Of a stretch of DNA of 64,000 bases, positions 44,339 to 54,366 are shown piece after piece. The stretch's first letter is position 1; each line of letters opens with the position of its first letter. The stretch comes from Caballeronia turbans (GTDB lineage: Bacteria > Pseudomonadota > Gammaproteobacteria > Burkholderiales > Burkholderiaceae): NCBI GenBank assembly GCA_001544655.2, contig FCOD02000027.1:18408-82407 (forward strand), read 5' to 3'. Below the pieces are notes generated by a model. That model was not told where the DNA came from. It did not search any database and saw nothing but the letters and a program-made list of their open reading frames with translations. Both the position numbers and the translations under genes were made by a program.

Positions 44339-44467
44339 TGCGCCATAGGTGCCCGCTCAATCACTGACCTCTCGTGATTAAGCGGGCCATCCGCGCACCT
44401 TCGCGCCAGGGATCGATATCCCGAATGTAAATAGCAGGTAGAATCGTTTCTAACGGACCCTAATGCG

Positions 44468-45436
44468 ATGGCCAATACAATCCTCGTGCGGGTGACTTCC
44501 GTGTCGCCGATCGCGCAAGACATCCGTCTAGTCACGCTGAGCGCGGTTGATGGATCTCAGCTTCCCACGTACCAACCCGGCTCGCATATCGATCTGCATA
44601 TGGGGCCAGGCTTGATTCGCCAATATTCGCTCTGTGGACCGCATGACGATCCTGCCAGCTATTCGGTCGCTGTAAAGCGGGAGCCGGAATCGCGTGGCGG
44701 CTCCAAATGGGTGCACGAAGACCTAGATGTCGGTACCGAACTGGAGATTTCCTTACCGCGCAACAACTTCCCGATGGCTGAGCACGCGAGACACAGCATT
44801 CTTGTGGCCGGCGGCATCGGCATAACTCCTCTGATAAGTATGGCGCGTGTGCTAAACGCACAGGGGCAGTCTTTCGAGCTGCTGTATTTCTGCCGCTCGT
44901 CGGAGCACGTTGCGTTTCGCGATGAACTCGAGAGTGGCGCGCTGTCTACGTCATGCCGCATGTATCTTGGACTAAACCGGGAGGCGCTCGCTGAAGCGCT
45001 GCGAGACGCGCTTGCCGTCCGGTCTGGTGAAACGCACCTCTATCTTTGCGGACCGCGCCCGTTCATGGATACCGTCCAAGAGGTTGCGGCGCAATCAGGC
45101 TGGCCAGTCGACGCAGTGCACCTTGAGTACTTTGGCGCGTCCGAGCAGGCGATAGCGATGGTCGGAAATCGCAGCTTTCAAGTGACCCTGGCACAAAGCG
45201 GTGTGACGGTCGACGTCGGGGCCGATGAAACGATCATCGACGCACTCCGCGCGCGAGGAATCGAAGTGGAAACCTCCTGCGAACAAGGGGTTTGCGGTAC
45301 TTGCGTCACGACGGTACTGGAAGGCGTGCCTGACCACCGCGATTGCTTCTTGACGTCTGCCGAGAAAGCGCAAGGCGACTGCATGGCAATCTGCATCTCG
45401 CGCTCGAAATCGCCTGGCATCACTCTCGATATCTGA
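44468..45436 (+). CDS. Oxygenase reductase (FMN, NADH, plant-type [2Fe-2S])
   Basis: 322 aa. Order: flavin domain with IRQYSLCGP (FMN-binding RxYSL), nucleotide domain GGIGITPLISMARVL and LYLCGPRPFMD, and C-terminal plant-type ferredoxin with CEQGVCGTC and DHRDCFLT supplying four Cys. This is the VanB/phthalate-dioxygenase-reductase architecture. It passes electrons from NADH to the Rieske oxygenase encoded 130 bases upstream. ATGGCC start; the upstream gap has no strong hairpin, so co-expression is likely. Confidence 0.92.
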   Translation: MANTILVRVTSVSPIAQDIRLVTLSAVDGSQLPTYQPGSHIDLHMGPGLIRQYSLCGPHDDPASYSVAVKREPESRGGSKWVHEDLDVGTELEISLPRNNFPMAEHARHSILVAGGIGITPLISMARVLNAQGQSFELLYFCRSSEHVAFRDELESGALSTSCRMYLGLNREALAEALRDALAVRSGETHLYLCGPRPFMDTVQEVAAQSGWPVDAVHLEYFGASEQAIAMVGNRSFQVTLAQSGVTVDVGADETIIDALRARGIEVETSCEQGVCGTCVTTVLEGVPDHRDCFLTSAEKAQGDCMAICISRSKSPGITLDI

Positions 45437-45637
45437 GGCAAGGCAATCGACGATGTTGTCTTCGGCTTCGATGCCTGTTGCCCCAGCACGAGGGTTCGAA
45501 CCTTAACAAGTTAGTGGGATTGGCCAAGGCAAGCCCCTTTGCCGAAGAAACGGCACCGTCGCCCATGCCGTCGTCCCCTTCTGACGACTCGCACGGGCGC
45601 CTTTTGTATCGGTCGATCCACTTCAAGCGGAGTAGCG

Positions 45638-46663
45638 ATGATTATCGACATTCACGGGCACTACACGACCGCGCCCAAAGCGTTAGAGTTGTGGCGCACT
45701 CGGCAAATTGCCGGCATCAAAAACCCGGCAGAAAAGCCAAAAGTATCTGATTTGAAAATCAGCGACGACGAACTACGTGAGTCAATCGAGACCAATCAGC
45801 TACGGTTGATGAAAGAGCGCGGCCTCGATATGACCGTTTTTAGTCCTCGCGCGAGCTTCATGGCACATCACATTGGGGACTTCGAGGTCTCCAGTACGTG
45901 GGCTGCGATTTGCAATGAACTGTGCTATCGCGTCTGCGAACTGTTTCCGGACAACTTCACGCCGGCGGCAATGCTTCCCCAGAGTCCGGGCGTCGACATC
46001 AATACAAGCATCCCTGAACTGGTGAAGTGTGTCGAGCAATACGGCAGCGTTGCTGTCAATTTAAACCCAGACCCGTCTGGAGGTCACTGGACAAGCCCTC
46101 CGTTATCCGATCGTTATTGGTATCCGATATACGAGAAGATGGTTGAATATGACATACCGACGATGATCCATGTAAGTACCAGTTGCAATGCATGCTTTCA
46201 TACGACCGGCGCTCATTATCTGAACGCAGATACGACTGCATTCATGCAGTGCCTGACGTCGGTACTTTTCAAAGATTTCCCGACACTTCGCTTCGTCATA
46301 CCACACGGAGGCGGTGCAGTACCTTATCACTGGGGCCGATTCCGCGGACTTGCGCAAGAACTGAAGAAGCCTTTGCTGAAAGATTATCTGCTTAATAACG
46401 TTTTCTTTGACACTTGCGTTTATCACCAGCCCGGCATCGATCTGCTGACACGCGTGATCCCGGTCGACAACATTCTGTTTGCGAGCGAGATGATCGGCGC
46501 GGTGCGCGGCATCGATCCCGAAACGGGACATTATTTCGACGATACGAAGCGATATATCGAGGCGGCAAGCATCGAGCCGCAAGCGCGCTACAAGATTTAT
46601 GAAGGCAACGCCCGTCGTGTCTATCCGCGTCTGGATGCCGCGCTTAAAGCAAAGGGGCGTTGA
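45638..46663 (+). CDS. ligJ: 4-oxalomesaconate hydratase
   Basis: Starting at [16 protein letters not shown] gives exactly 341 aa, the LigJ length; AAGCGGAG precedes it. Amidohydrolase-type fold with an HxH strand (IDIHGHY), [20 protein letters not shown] and [17 protein letters not shown] metal/active-site segments. It adds water to 4-oxalomesaconate to make 4-carboxy-4-hydroxy-2-oxoadipate. The ligK start follows one base after its stop. Confidence 0.92.
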   Translation: MIIDIHGHYTTAPKALELWRTRQIAGIKNPAEKPKVSDLKISDDELRESIETNQLRLMKERGLDMTVFSPRASFMAHHIGDFEVSSTWAAICNELCYRVCELFPDNFTPAAMLPQSPGVDINTSIPELVKCVEQYGSVAVNLNPDPSGGHWTSPPLSDRYWYPIYEKMVEYDIPTMIHVSTSCNACFHTTGAHYLNADTTAFMQCLTSVLFKDFPTLRFVIPHGGGAVPYHWGRFRGLAQELKKPLLKDYLLNNVFFDTCVYHQPGIDLLTRVIPVDNILFASEMIGAVRGIDPETGHYFDDTKRYIEAASIEPQARYKIYEGNARRVYPRLDAALKAKGR

Positions 46664-46664
46664 T

Positions 46665-47348
46665 ATGTACGAGCTTGGAGTGGTGTATCGCAACATCGAT
46701 CGCGCGGATGCAGATGCCGCGCAGAGGCTCGGGGCGCTCGGATCGGCGACTGTGCATGAAGCAATGGGCCGCGTGGGCCTGATGAAGGCGTATATGCGGC
46801 CGATCTTTAGCGGTGCGCAGGCAAGCGGCACCGCCGTCACTGTGTTGCTGCAACCGGGCGACAACTGGATGCTGCATGTTGCGGCCGAGCAGATTCGCCC
46901 GGGCGATATCGTCGTGGCCGCCTGCACGACCGAGAACACCGATGGCTTCTTCGGCGACCTCCTCGCGACGAGCTTCAAGGCGCGCGGCGCGCGGGCACTC
47001 GTCATCGATGGCGGCGTGCGCGACGTACGGGTTCTGACAGAGATGAACTTTCCCGTCTGGAGCCGTGCGGTCTCCGCGAAGGGCACGGTAAAAGCCACGC
47101 TCGGCTCAGTGAACATTCCGGTGGTGTGCGCGGGCGCGATGATCACGCCGGGCGATGTGATCGTCGCCGATGACGATGGCGTCGTCGTCGTGCCGTCGGC
47201 GATCGCGAAGCAAGTACTGGACAACGCGATCGCGCGCGAGGCGCTCGAAGAAGAGAAGCGGGCGAAGCTATTGAGCGGCGTGCTTGGCCTCGATATGTAC
47301 AAGATGCGGGAGCCGCTGCAAAAGGCCGGCTTGCGTTATATCGACTGA
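46665..47348 (+). CDS. ligK: 4-carboxy-4-hydroxy-2-oxoadipate aldolase
   Basis: 227 aa, RraA-like class II aldolase with [11 protein letters not shown] near the start, [20 protein letters not shown], and the metal-site segment [13 protein letters not shown] (Arg-Asp). It splits the LigJ product into pyruvate and oxaloacetate, the last step of the pathway; the same enzyme type often decarboxylates oxaloacetate. Starts one base after the ligJ stop. Confidence 0.93.
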   Translation: MYELGVVYRNIDRADADAAQRLGALGSATVHEAMGRVGLMKAYMRPIFSGAQASGTAVTVLLQPGDNWMLHVAAEQIRPGDIVVAACTTENTDGFFGDLLATSFKARGARALVIDGGVRDVRVLTEMNFPVWSRAVSAKGTVKATLGSVNIPVVCAGAMITPGDVIVADDDGVVVVPSAIAKQVLDNAIAREALEEEKRAKLLSGVLGLDMYKMREPLQKAGLRYID

Positions 47349-47360
47349 CGCGGAAAGATA

Positions 47361-48055
47361 ATGGCACTCACCTGCATCTCATCGATGGCGACGCGCAATC
47401 TACTTAATGCTCTCGCCGCCGAATATCTGGCAAGTTCTGCATCGCGCGTCGATATCGAATCGGTGGGCGGGGTAGAAGCCGCGAAGCGCGTGCTGAACGG
47501 CGAACCATTCGACATCGTCATCCTGGCATCGGACGCTTTGCCGCCTCTCGCAGATGCCGGGCGAATCGACCGCGCTAGCCTCGTTGAAGTGGTCCGCTCG
47601 TCGTTGGCGGTTGCCGTGAAGGCCGGTGCTCCCGCACCTGATGTAGGCAGCGAAGCCGGGCTTCGCGATGCGGTCCGGTGCGCTCATTCCGTCGGGTATT
47701 CAACCGGCCCAGCGGTGCGCATGTGCTGCGATTACTCCACCGCTGGGGCGTGGCCGACGGGGAAACCGAAGTGCGCCGGCCACGGCTCGTGCAGGCGCAG
47801 CCAGGAACGCCGGTCGGCTCACTGGTCGCAAGCGGTGAGGTTGATATCGGCTTCCAGCAGTTCAGTGAATTGAAGGACATTGAGGGTATTGAGGTGCTTT
47901 GCCCGCTGCCGTCACCGGTCGGTTTGGCCACCGTTTTTAGTGCCGCCATCACATCTGGCTGCACAACACCGGAAGCAGCAAAAGCATTTCTCGCGTACAT
48001 TGCCTCGCCTGAAAGTGCGAGTACGAAGCGGATCCACGGGATGGAACCGGCTTAA
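47361..48055 (+). pseudogene. ModA-like substrate-binding protein, single-base frameshift
   Basis: Frame one encodes MALTCISSMATRNLLNALAA through GRIDRASLVEVVRSSLAVAV and ends well before the family length; frame two continues GAHVLRLLHRWGVADGE, then GEVDIGFQQFSELKDIEGIE and AAKAFLAYIASPESA. Joining them needs one base restored near 47710 in a GGCCC run. The result is a periplasmic-binding-protein-like domain of ModA type without a signal peptide, as found near lig genes, where it may sense a pathway acid. Either freshly broken or a sequencing error. Confidence 0.78.
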
Positions 48056-48531
48056 GCGATCTAACAATGTCGGCACGCACACACGCTTCGTCATCGCCGT
48101 CTCACCCAAGCTCCCTTTCACTTTTATGCCCAGCTGCAACGGTGGCGCTCTCGTGCATGAGCAGCCACCTATGCCACGGCTGACTTCGTGACGCCGACGT
48201 TGGTCGGCGCAGGGACGCGCTTTTGTCGACGGTTCGCCCGCTCTGTCATTCGTCGTCGCAGACACCCTTTGCATGCATACTAGATGCGCCGCTTCGTCAT
48301 CGGCCCGGTATATCCAACTGCACGGAAGCGTGGATCCACCTGTCCGTGTTGCATGTAGCGCAATCAACGGCTAGCGCTGCAACCAAGCAACCAAGCGTCT
48401 AGCAAGGTGTCTCAGCCCCCGACGTCGAAGGGGTGAACATCCTCGGTGAACGACCGAACGACCCGCCCCGCCTATCGCGATTAGCAGCTTTCGGTCCAAA
48501 GGGAGCAGTGGCAGGGAAAAGCAATCGCGGC
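48056..48531 (-). other. Intergenic stretch
   Basis: No gene recognised in about 475 bases between the ModA-like gene and the MCP. It is the 3' side of both, so no promoter is required. No strong terminator hairpin is evident. Confidence 0.35.
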
Positions 48532-50085
48532 CTAGGTTGACGGTGCTTCCCCAATGCGAAAAACGGCGACAGCAGCGCTTAGATGCGAGGCTTGCTGTTC
48601 CATCGAGACGGCGGTCGCTGCGGCCTCTTCGACCAGTGCTGCATTCTGCTGCGTTACCTCGTCCATCTGCGATATCGCTTGGTTGAGTTGCTCGATGCCG
48701 AGACTCTGCTCGTGCGATGCCGTAGCAATGTCACGCATGATGTCGCTGGCGCGCGCAATCGCGTCGCGTATTTTCTCCATTGTCTCTCCTGCACTAGCGA
48801 CGAGCTTCGATCCAGCCTCAACTCTCGCACCAGACGTCTCAATAAGTTCTTTTATTTCCTTTGATGAAGTGGAGGAACGCTGCGCAAGGCTCCGAACTTC
48901 ACTGGCAACCACCGCAAAGCCACGGCCATGTTCTCCGGCGCGAGCAGCCTCAACAGCGGCATTGAGCGCCAGAATGTTCGTCTGGAAGGCGATACCCTCG
49001 ATTAGGCCAATGATGTCTGCAATGCGGCTCGAGCTGTCCTCGATCTCGCTCATTGTCTCGGCAACCTTACCTACGATCACACGACCCTCGCGCGCGACGG
49101 CGCTGGCCTCTGTCGCAATGCGGCTTGCTTGGTTTGCGTGCTCGGTGTTCTGCTTCACAGTAACCGTTAGTTCTTCCATACTAGCCGCAGTTTCTTGCAG
49201 TGAGGCCGCTTGTTGCTCAGTGCGGGACGATAGGTCAGTGTTCCCAGCGGCGATCTGCTTACTCGCGCTCGCAATCGCTTCGCTGCTAGTTCGAACCGCG
49301 CCAACGGTACTGGCTAGCTTCTCTTTCATCGCAGCTACGCCAGCCAGCAATTGCCCCATCTCATCCTGCCGGTCAATCTTCACGGCACGAGTCAAATCAC
49401 CGGAAGAAATGTGCTCATAGTGTCGGAGAGCTTGAGCGAGCGGCTTCAAAATCGAACGGCTTTGGAGAGCGAACGCCAAAATGGCCCCTCCAATTCCGCA
49501 CAGCAGCGAAAAGACACCAAGCGTGCGGAACACTGACACTTCCCTCTGGTTGGCGGCGTCCTGGCGTGCGGCGTCCGCCATCTGGAATTCTCTAAGCTTT
49601 CGAAAAGCTTCGCTTGTCCGTTCGTACGCTTTCGGTACTTCACTTACGACGAACTGCATAATTGCCGCCCGGTCGTGGCTGTCAATGGCCGCTGCGAATG
49701 CTTCATACGCCCTACGCAGCTGCGCGCGACTTTTCGCAGCCTCTTTCGCGAGAATATCTTCCTCGGGGTCACGAGGGATCGCGTCGTACTTCGCATACCA
49801 CTCGTCGGAATCGGCGAGCGCCTTTCGAGCCCGCTCCTGAAGTTTGCCTGCACTCCCGCCTTCAGGGTCCAGCGCATAATGGTCTAGGAGCACCCTTGCC
49901 CGGTTGAGATACACCTCCGAGGTGCCTAATGCATCAATCGCGGGAAGTGAATTCGTCCCTACATCCTTCGCAGAGTCGTAAATTACGCTCATTCCATAGA
50001 GCCCCAATCCTACGCAAAGGCAGAGGAAAAAAGCCAGAAAAGTCATGACGAGCGCCAGCCGCGCGCGAATGGTTAGATTGTTCAT
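48532..50085 (-). CDS. Methyl-accepting chemotaxis protein next to the aromatic cluster
   Basis: 517 aa from [19 protein letters not shown]; upstream in-frame codons are not convincing. TM1 about 8-30, four-helix-bundle sensor about 31-185, TM2 about 188-208, HAMP, and a signalling domain with the conserved tip [20 protein letters not shown]. It is paralogous to the MCP at 4020 but ends shortly after the last helix (RIGEAPST), without the xWxxF tether. Adjacent to the lig genes, so an aromatic acid may be the attractant. Upstream, TAAG and GTCGATAT (50157-50182) weakly resemble a sigma-28 promoter. Confidence 0.92.
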   Translation of the reverse strand: MNNLTIRARLALVMTFLAFFLCLCVGLGLYGMSVIYDSAKDVGTNSLPAIDALGTSEVYLNRARVLLDHYALDPEGGSAGKLQERARKALADSDEWYAKYDAIPRDPEEDILAKEAAKSRAQLRRAYEAFAAAIDSHDRAAIMQFVVSEVPKAYERTSEAFRKLREFQMADAARQDAANQREVSVFRTLGVFSLLCGIGGAILAFALQSRSILKPLAQALRHYEHISSGDLTRAVKIDRQDEMGQLLAGVAAMKEKLASTVGAVRTSSEAIASASKQIAAGNTDLSSRTEQQAASLQETAASMEELTVTVKQNTEHANQASRIATEASAVAREGRVIVGKVAETMSEIEDSSSRIADIIGLIEGIAFQTNILALNAAVEAARAGEHGRGFAVVASEVRSLAQRSSTSSKEIKELIETSGARVEAGSKLVASAGETMEKIRDAIARASDIMRDIATASHEQSLGIEQLNQAISQMDEVTQQNAALVEEAAATAVSMEQQASHLSAAVAVFRIGEAPST

Positions 50086-50586
50086 TGATATCCGTTTGAT
50101 TCTGCGTGAAGCGGCGCTCACTGTGTTGCCAGTAGGGTCCGCGAAAGTCACCTTGTATATCGACAGCATCAAGACAAACTTAGAGGGACATGCGGAGTGC
50201 TTTCGACATAGCTGTTATGCAATTATTGAACGTACACGCGTATGAAATCGGAAACTCCACGACTTCTCGCGCATCTCATAGGAGGGCTGACACGGTCAAG
50301 TAGGCAGGATCGACGTGAATCGCAAGACGTAAGCTTCGAAGGCAGGCGTTCGTACTACGTAATATTGGACGCTCTGCGTTTCCATCGATACGAAGCAGCG
50401 CATCAGCCCGGGAAGCGCGACCAGACAACGGCGATGGATCTGGAGCGCGCGAATGCGATAGTGCGCTATTGCTACGCCGCACAGGGTCGGCTATTCTCAG
50501 GCACTTAATTGAAGTTCGGCCGGCGTCCGCAGTTGCGGCGCCTCGTTCGGATACCCTCGTCCACCCGTCCTGTTGATGCCCGCATC
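50086..50586. other. Region between MCP and sigma factor
   Basis: A plus-strand frame of 88 codons (50242-50508, ending AIVRYCYAAQGRLFSGT) may be coding but has no good ribosome-binding site and no recognised family. Otherwise this interval holds the divergent promoters of the MCP and the ECF sigma gene. Confidence 0.35.
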
Positions 50587-51138
50587 ATGTCCCAGGAAAC
50601 GGAAAGCCATCTGACAGCGCTGTTCATATGCGGGCTCCACGGCGACGAAGGCGCCTATCGCGGCTTCCTGCTGGCACTGGCACGGCATCTACGCGCCTTC
50701 CTGCGCCGGCGCGACCCGCGACATCGCGACGACGTGGAGGACCTGCTACAGGAAATTCTTTTGGCGGTGCATAACGCGCGCCACACGTACCGCTCGGACG
50801 AACGGTTGATCACGTGGCTACAGGCGATTGCTCGCTATAAGCTGGTGGAGACCATTCGGTCGCGTACGCATCACGAAGCGCTGCACGATTCGATCGACCA
50901 CCTCTCCGATATCCTCGCTGCAACCGATGACGAGCCATCCCATGCGCGTCGCGATATCGGCACACTGCTCGAGCAACTGCCTGACAAGCAGCGTCTGCCC
51001 ATAGTGCATATGAAACTGAAAGGACTGTCGGTGACGGAAACCGCTGTTATCACGGGGCTGTCGGAATCGGCCGTGAAAGTCGGCGTACATCGCGGCCTCA
51101 AGGCGCTCGCCGCCCGTCTGCTGCGAGGCGCGCCATAA
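50587..51138 (+). CDS. ECF-type RNA polymerase sigma factor
   Basis: 183 aa from MSQETESHLTALF. Sigma region 2 (about 30-95) with DVEDLLQEILLAVHNARHTY and WLQAIARYKLVETIR, and region 4 (about 125-180) with LPDKQRLPIVHMKLKGLSVTETAVITGLSESAVKVGVHRGLKAL. It resembles the group normally followed by a six-span NrsF/DUF1109 anti-sigma factor. Here no such gene follows: the next gene is on the opposite strand. The sigma factor may be unregulated, or its partner was lost at the join with the hydroquinone cluster. Confidence 0.88.
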   Translation: MSQETESHLTALFICGLHGDEGAYRGFLLALARHLRAFLRRRDPRHRDDVEDLLQEILLAVHNARHTYRSDERLITWLQAIARYKLVETIRSRTHHEALHDSIDHLSDILAATDDEPSHARRDIGTLLEQLPDKQRLPIVHMKLKGLSVTETAVITGLSESAVKVGVHRGLKALAARLLRGAP

Positions 51139-51324
51139 AAACAGAGGCCTCATCGGTCTGCTCGTGAATGAGGCGACGCGCGGCGTTCGCGCGGCCGTTG
51201 CGCGGCGTTCGAGCGCGGGGTAGGTCCACACAGCATCGGTTACAATCCGCCTTCCTCTGGCCTGCCTCGGCTCCCGAAAACTGCTCCGCTCTGAAGCTGA
51301 CGCTTCTAGAACCCTAGAACCGGC

Positions 51325-52407
51325 TTACGCTCCCGATAACGCAGCACGCGGCCTGCGCCCCCAATACGCATCTTCGAGGAGGGAACGGATGGCGTCGCGC
51401 TCCATAGGACGCGGATTCGGATATGGCGCGGCCAGCGCAGCATCCGCGACGCGATCGAGATCCGCAAATCGCACCCCCAGCGCTTTGAGGGCAACGGGGA
51501 CATCCAACTGCGCCGCCAGGTCGAATAAGCCCTGTGCCGCGTCGCGGCTCTCCAGGGCGCGACGTATGGTACCCATCGCTTGGGCAGCCGCCGAAGCGTT
51601 GTAAGCTGTTGCATGCGGCAGGACGACCGTATGCGTCTCCGCATGAGGCAGATTTAGCATGCCGCCCAGCGTGTGACAAAGCTTGTGATGTAGCGCCACT
51701 GAAGTTGTCGCCAACACTGATCCCGCTAGCCATGCACCGTAAAGGCATTCCGCGCGGGCGTCGATATCTCGGGGACGTTCCACGATACGCGGCAGAGCTC
51801 GCGCGAGATACCGAATTCCTTCTTCAGCCATTATTGACGTGACCGGATTCGCGTTTGTCGCATACAGCGCCTCGACACAATGAGCTATCGCATTCATGCC
51901 GCTCGTCGCACTCATACGCGTCGGTAGCGACAGCGTGAGTTCTGGATCGTAGATGACCGCTCGCGGCAGCACCCTAAGGTCGCGTCCGGTCTTCTTTGTC
52001 CCATTCTCGGTGATGCCATAGATCGGTGTCATTTCGGAACCGGCATAGGTAGTCGGAATCGCTACGATCTGAATACCGGATTCGAGTGCGATAGCTTTAG
52101 CAAGTCCGATGGACGACCCTCCACCGATAGCCACGACGCAATCAGCTCCAGCGTCATGGGCCTGTACACGTGCCTGCCTCGCCGTTTCGACGGGCACGTG
52201 CATTATTGCGCCAGGAAATACACCGATGCACCTGTCGCCGATCATCCGAGCGGCAGTATCGCCCAAGTCTGACTGCTCGGGCGTGCAGACTACCAGCGCC
52301 CGTCCGACTCCTAGCTCGTCAATCTCATTGGGCAAATTACTGAGGGTGCCGGCACCGAAGAGCACTCTTGCCGGTAAAGCGGAGAAGACGAAAGTTCGCT
52401 GGAACAT
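51325..52407 (-). CDS. Maleylacetate reductase
   Basis: 360 aa, iron-containing alcohol dehydrogenase family of maleylacetate reductase length. NAD-binding GGGSSIGLAKAIAL, VAIPTTYAGSEMTPIYGIT near residue 130, and the metal-site region with GMNAIAHCVEALYA and LHHKLCHTLGGMLNLPHAETH. It reduces maleylacetate (and chlorinated forms, with loss of halide) to 3-oxoadipate. Gene order with a PcpA-type dioxygenase matches lower pathways for hydroquinone or chlorohydroquinones (LinF/PcpE role). Confidence 0.9.
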   Translation of the reverse strand: MFQRTFVFSALPARVLFGAGTLSNLPNEIDELGVGRALVVCTPEQSDLGDTAARMIGDRCIGVFPGAIMHVPVETARQARVQAHDAGADCVVAIGGGSSIGLAKAIALESGIQIVAIPTTYAGSEMTPIYGITENGTKKTGRDLRVLPRAVIYDPELTLSLPTRMSATSGMNAIAHCVEALYATNANPVTSIMAEEGIRYLARALPRIVERPRDIDARAECLYGAWLAGSVLATTSVALHHKLCHTLGGMLNLPHAETHTVVLPHATAYNASAAAQAMGTIRRALESRDAAQGLFDLAAQLDVPVALKALGVRFADLDRVADAALAAPYPNPRPMERDAIRSLLEDAYWGRRPRAALSGA

Positions 52408-52586
52408 GGAATGGGTAAGTCCGGACGTTGGTCAAGACGCCGCCGTGCGCCCGACAAGACGCGGCACGGATGCAGCTATCGCAGGTTGTTGCGTGGTGAA
52501 ATTCCCGGGCGCGTTTCGCGTATGACACTACGGCGGAAAGTGCGTCGCCGGCGGCGGCCTCTTGCCTGCGCTCCGGATGACGGGAG

Positions 52587-53363
52587 CTAACGTAGCTGAG
52601 CATTGGCACCTGGCGTCGCAACAAAGCTCTCGAGCGCCGATAGAGTCGCCGCAGGCGTTTCGATCGTTGGGTAGTGACCCGCCCCGCGCAATATCTCCAG
52701 CTTTGTATGTCGATACCACCGCAACGTAGTCGCGCGGGCAGCCGCCTCTGTGCAGTTTGGATCGTATTCGCCGACGAGCACGAGGATCGGTATATCGAGT
52801 TTCTGAACCTCTGCGTGAATGTCCGTACTGCTCGCGTCAGATGCATAGCTGGCGAGCGCGCGTCCGTCGATCTCATCCCATGTCGAGGCGACAATCTTCC
52901 TTGCAAACCCTTCCGTGTACCGCCAGGCAGTTCCGGTCATTACCAGCGCTTCACGGCGCTCGCGTGAATCGGCAAGGGACTGCATGGACGCTGTCCGATC
53001 GGGATGTGCGCTCGCGCCATTGGCACCCAGACCCGCGATAGACACGATCGCGCTTACGCGGCTCGGCAACGCGATTGCAAGCATCTGCGCCACGAGTGCT
53101 CCTAGCGAGTGCCCACCGACCGCCAAGCGCGTCCAGCCCAGATAGTCCAGAAGCCGAACGGCGTCGATGACTACCTCGCGCAACGTCAGCAATCCCACGT
53201 CGCCGCGTGCTTGACCATAACCGCGATATTCAGCAACAGCATACTGGAAGGTGTCGAGATCGGCATAGCGCAGCATCTCGTCGAATGCATCACGGGTTCC
53301 GAGCACTCCAGGAAACAACAAAACCTTTTTGGGCCCATGCCCAACAAGCTTCATGGATTTCAC
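52587..53363 (-). CDS. Alpha/beta hydrolase of the hydroquinone cluster
   Basis: 258 aa, cytoplasmic. VLLFPGVLGTRDAFDEML oxyanion region, nucleophile in VGGHSLGALVAQM (about 98-108), Asp in VLVGEYDPNC, His in RGAGHYPTIE. Length and motifs resemble 3-oxoadipate enol-lactonase or C-C bond hydrolases. It lies between the PcpA-type dioxygenase and maleylacetate reductase, so it may hydrolyse a ring-cleavage product or lactone on the way to maleylacetate. That role is inferred from position only. Confidence 0.85.
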   Translation of the reverse strand: MKSMKLVGHGPKKVLLFPGVLGTRDAFDEMLRYADLDTFQYAVAEYRGYGQARGDVGLLTLREVVIDAVRLLDYLGWTRLAVGGHSLGALVAQMLAIALPSRVSAIVSIAGLGANGASAHPDRTASMQSLADSRERREALVMTGTAWRYTEGFARKIVASTWDEIDGRALASYASDASSTDIHAEVQKLDIPILVLVGEYDPNCTEAAARATTLRWYRHTKLEILRGAGHYPTIETPAATLSALESFVATPGANAQLR

Positions 53364-53409
53364 CGTTCAATTCTCCTCGTACGGCTGCCTAATCATCGAT
53401 TGATCCTCG

Positions 53410-54366
53410 TCAGACATGAATGGGATCCTCCACCTGCATCAGCTTGCGCAAGTCGTCGTGCGACACGTCAAACTGCGGTGATATCTTCAACTCCGTTCCT
53501 AGCATCGACTCATCTTCGTCCATTTTGAAGCCGAGGGACTTTGTCGCCTCGAACATGACGCCACCCGGCGTGCGCACGTACACAGACTCAAAGTAGCCGC
53601 GGTTCTTCCGGTCCGAGAAATCGGTAAAGCCCATGCCCTCGGTGTCGAACTTGACGCGTGCCTGTGCGTCGTAGTCAGGCACATCGAACGCGCCGTGATG
53701 GACGATCCCTTCAGCGAGCGTCCAAGTTCCCTGGCGCAGGTCGGGCGCATGCAGCACGTCAATGCGACGCCCGCCACCGCCGCCGTTCGCCTCGAAGCGC
53801 GTAAAGCGCCCGTCCTCCATGGTTTGACGAAAATACCAAGCGTCCGTCATGAACGACTTCATATCCTCTAGCTCACGCACCGTCATTGTCCAGTTGTGGA
53901 AGCCACGCACTGCGTATTGCTCAGGAACGTACTCCGATTTCCACGGCGCGCGCGGATCGTTTGGATCTTCCACGACTTCGAAATCGATCCCTGCGTGAAC
54001 AACGCGAAGATATCGTTCGCCGAACCGTTCCGAATCCTCCTCCACCCTCACTCCATTGCGTCCGAAGTGTTCGCGCCAAAAATCGATCGATCTTCCCGGG
54101 ACCGAATAGGCAATTGCCGTAAATTGGCCCGAGCCCTTGCGCCCGACGAGTCCCGTGCGACGCATGGGGAACGTCGTCATGACAGTGCCCGGCGTTCCTT
54201 GCGCATCGCTGAAATACAAGTGATAGATCGGAATGCGACCATCATAAAAAAGCGTGCGCTTGATAAAGCGCTGCCCCATGACCTTGACAAAGAAGTCGAC
54301 GTCGCCTTGTGCAGTCGACGTACATAGCGTGATGTGGTGGAGGCCACGTATCAGCCCGGTTTCCAT
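53410..54366 (-). CDS. PcpA/LinE-type (chloro)hydroquinone 1,2-dioxygenase
   Basis: 318 aa from METGLIRGLHHITLC, set by CCAGGAGACG before the ATG; the length equals PcpA/LinE. Two-module vicinal-oxygen-chelate fold. Expected Fe(II) ligands are visible: His10 or His11 in GLHHIT, His in GIVHHGAFDV, and Glu in GGVMFEATKS. It cleaves hydroquinone or 2,6-dichlorohydroquinone next to a hydroxyl group. With maleylacetate reductase downstream it forms a short funnel to 3-oxoadipate; a LysR regulator of PcpR/LinR type lies upstream. Confidence 0.92.
   Translation of the reverse strand: METGLIRGLHHITLCTSTAQGDVDFFVKVMGQRFIKRTLFYDGRIPIYHLYFSDAQGTPGTVMTTFPMRRTGLVGRKGSGQFTAIAYSVPGRSIDFWREHFGRNGVRVEEDSERFGERYLRVVHAGIDFEVVEDPNDPRAPWKSEYVPEQYAVRGFHNWTMTVRELEDMKSFMTDAWYFRQTMEDGRFTRFEANGGGGGRRIDVLHAPDLRQGTWTLAEGIVHHGAFDVPDYDAQARVKFDTEGMGFTDFSDRKNRGYFESVYVRTPGGVMFEATKSLGFKMDEDESMLGTELKISPQFDVSHDDLRKLMQVEDPIHV

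Noticed and set aside
46103-47302. 399-codon minus-strand frame across ligJ and ligK
   Set aside because: Antisense to two enzymes of exact family length with coupled starts.
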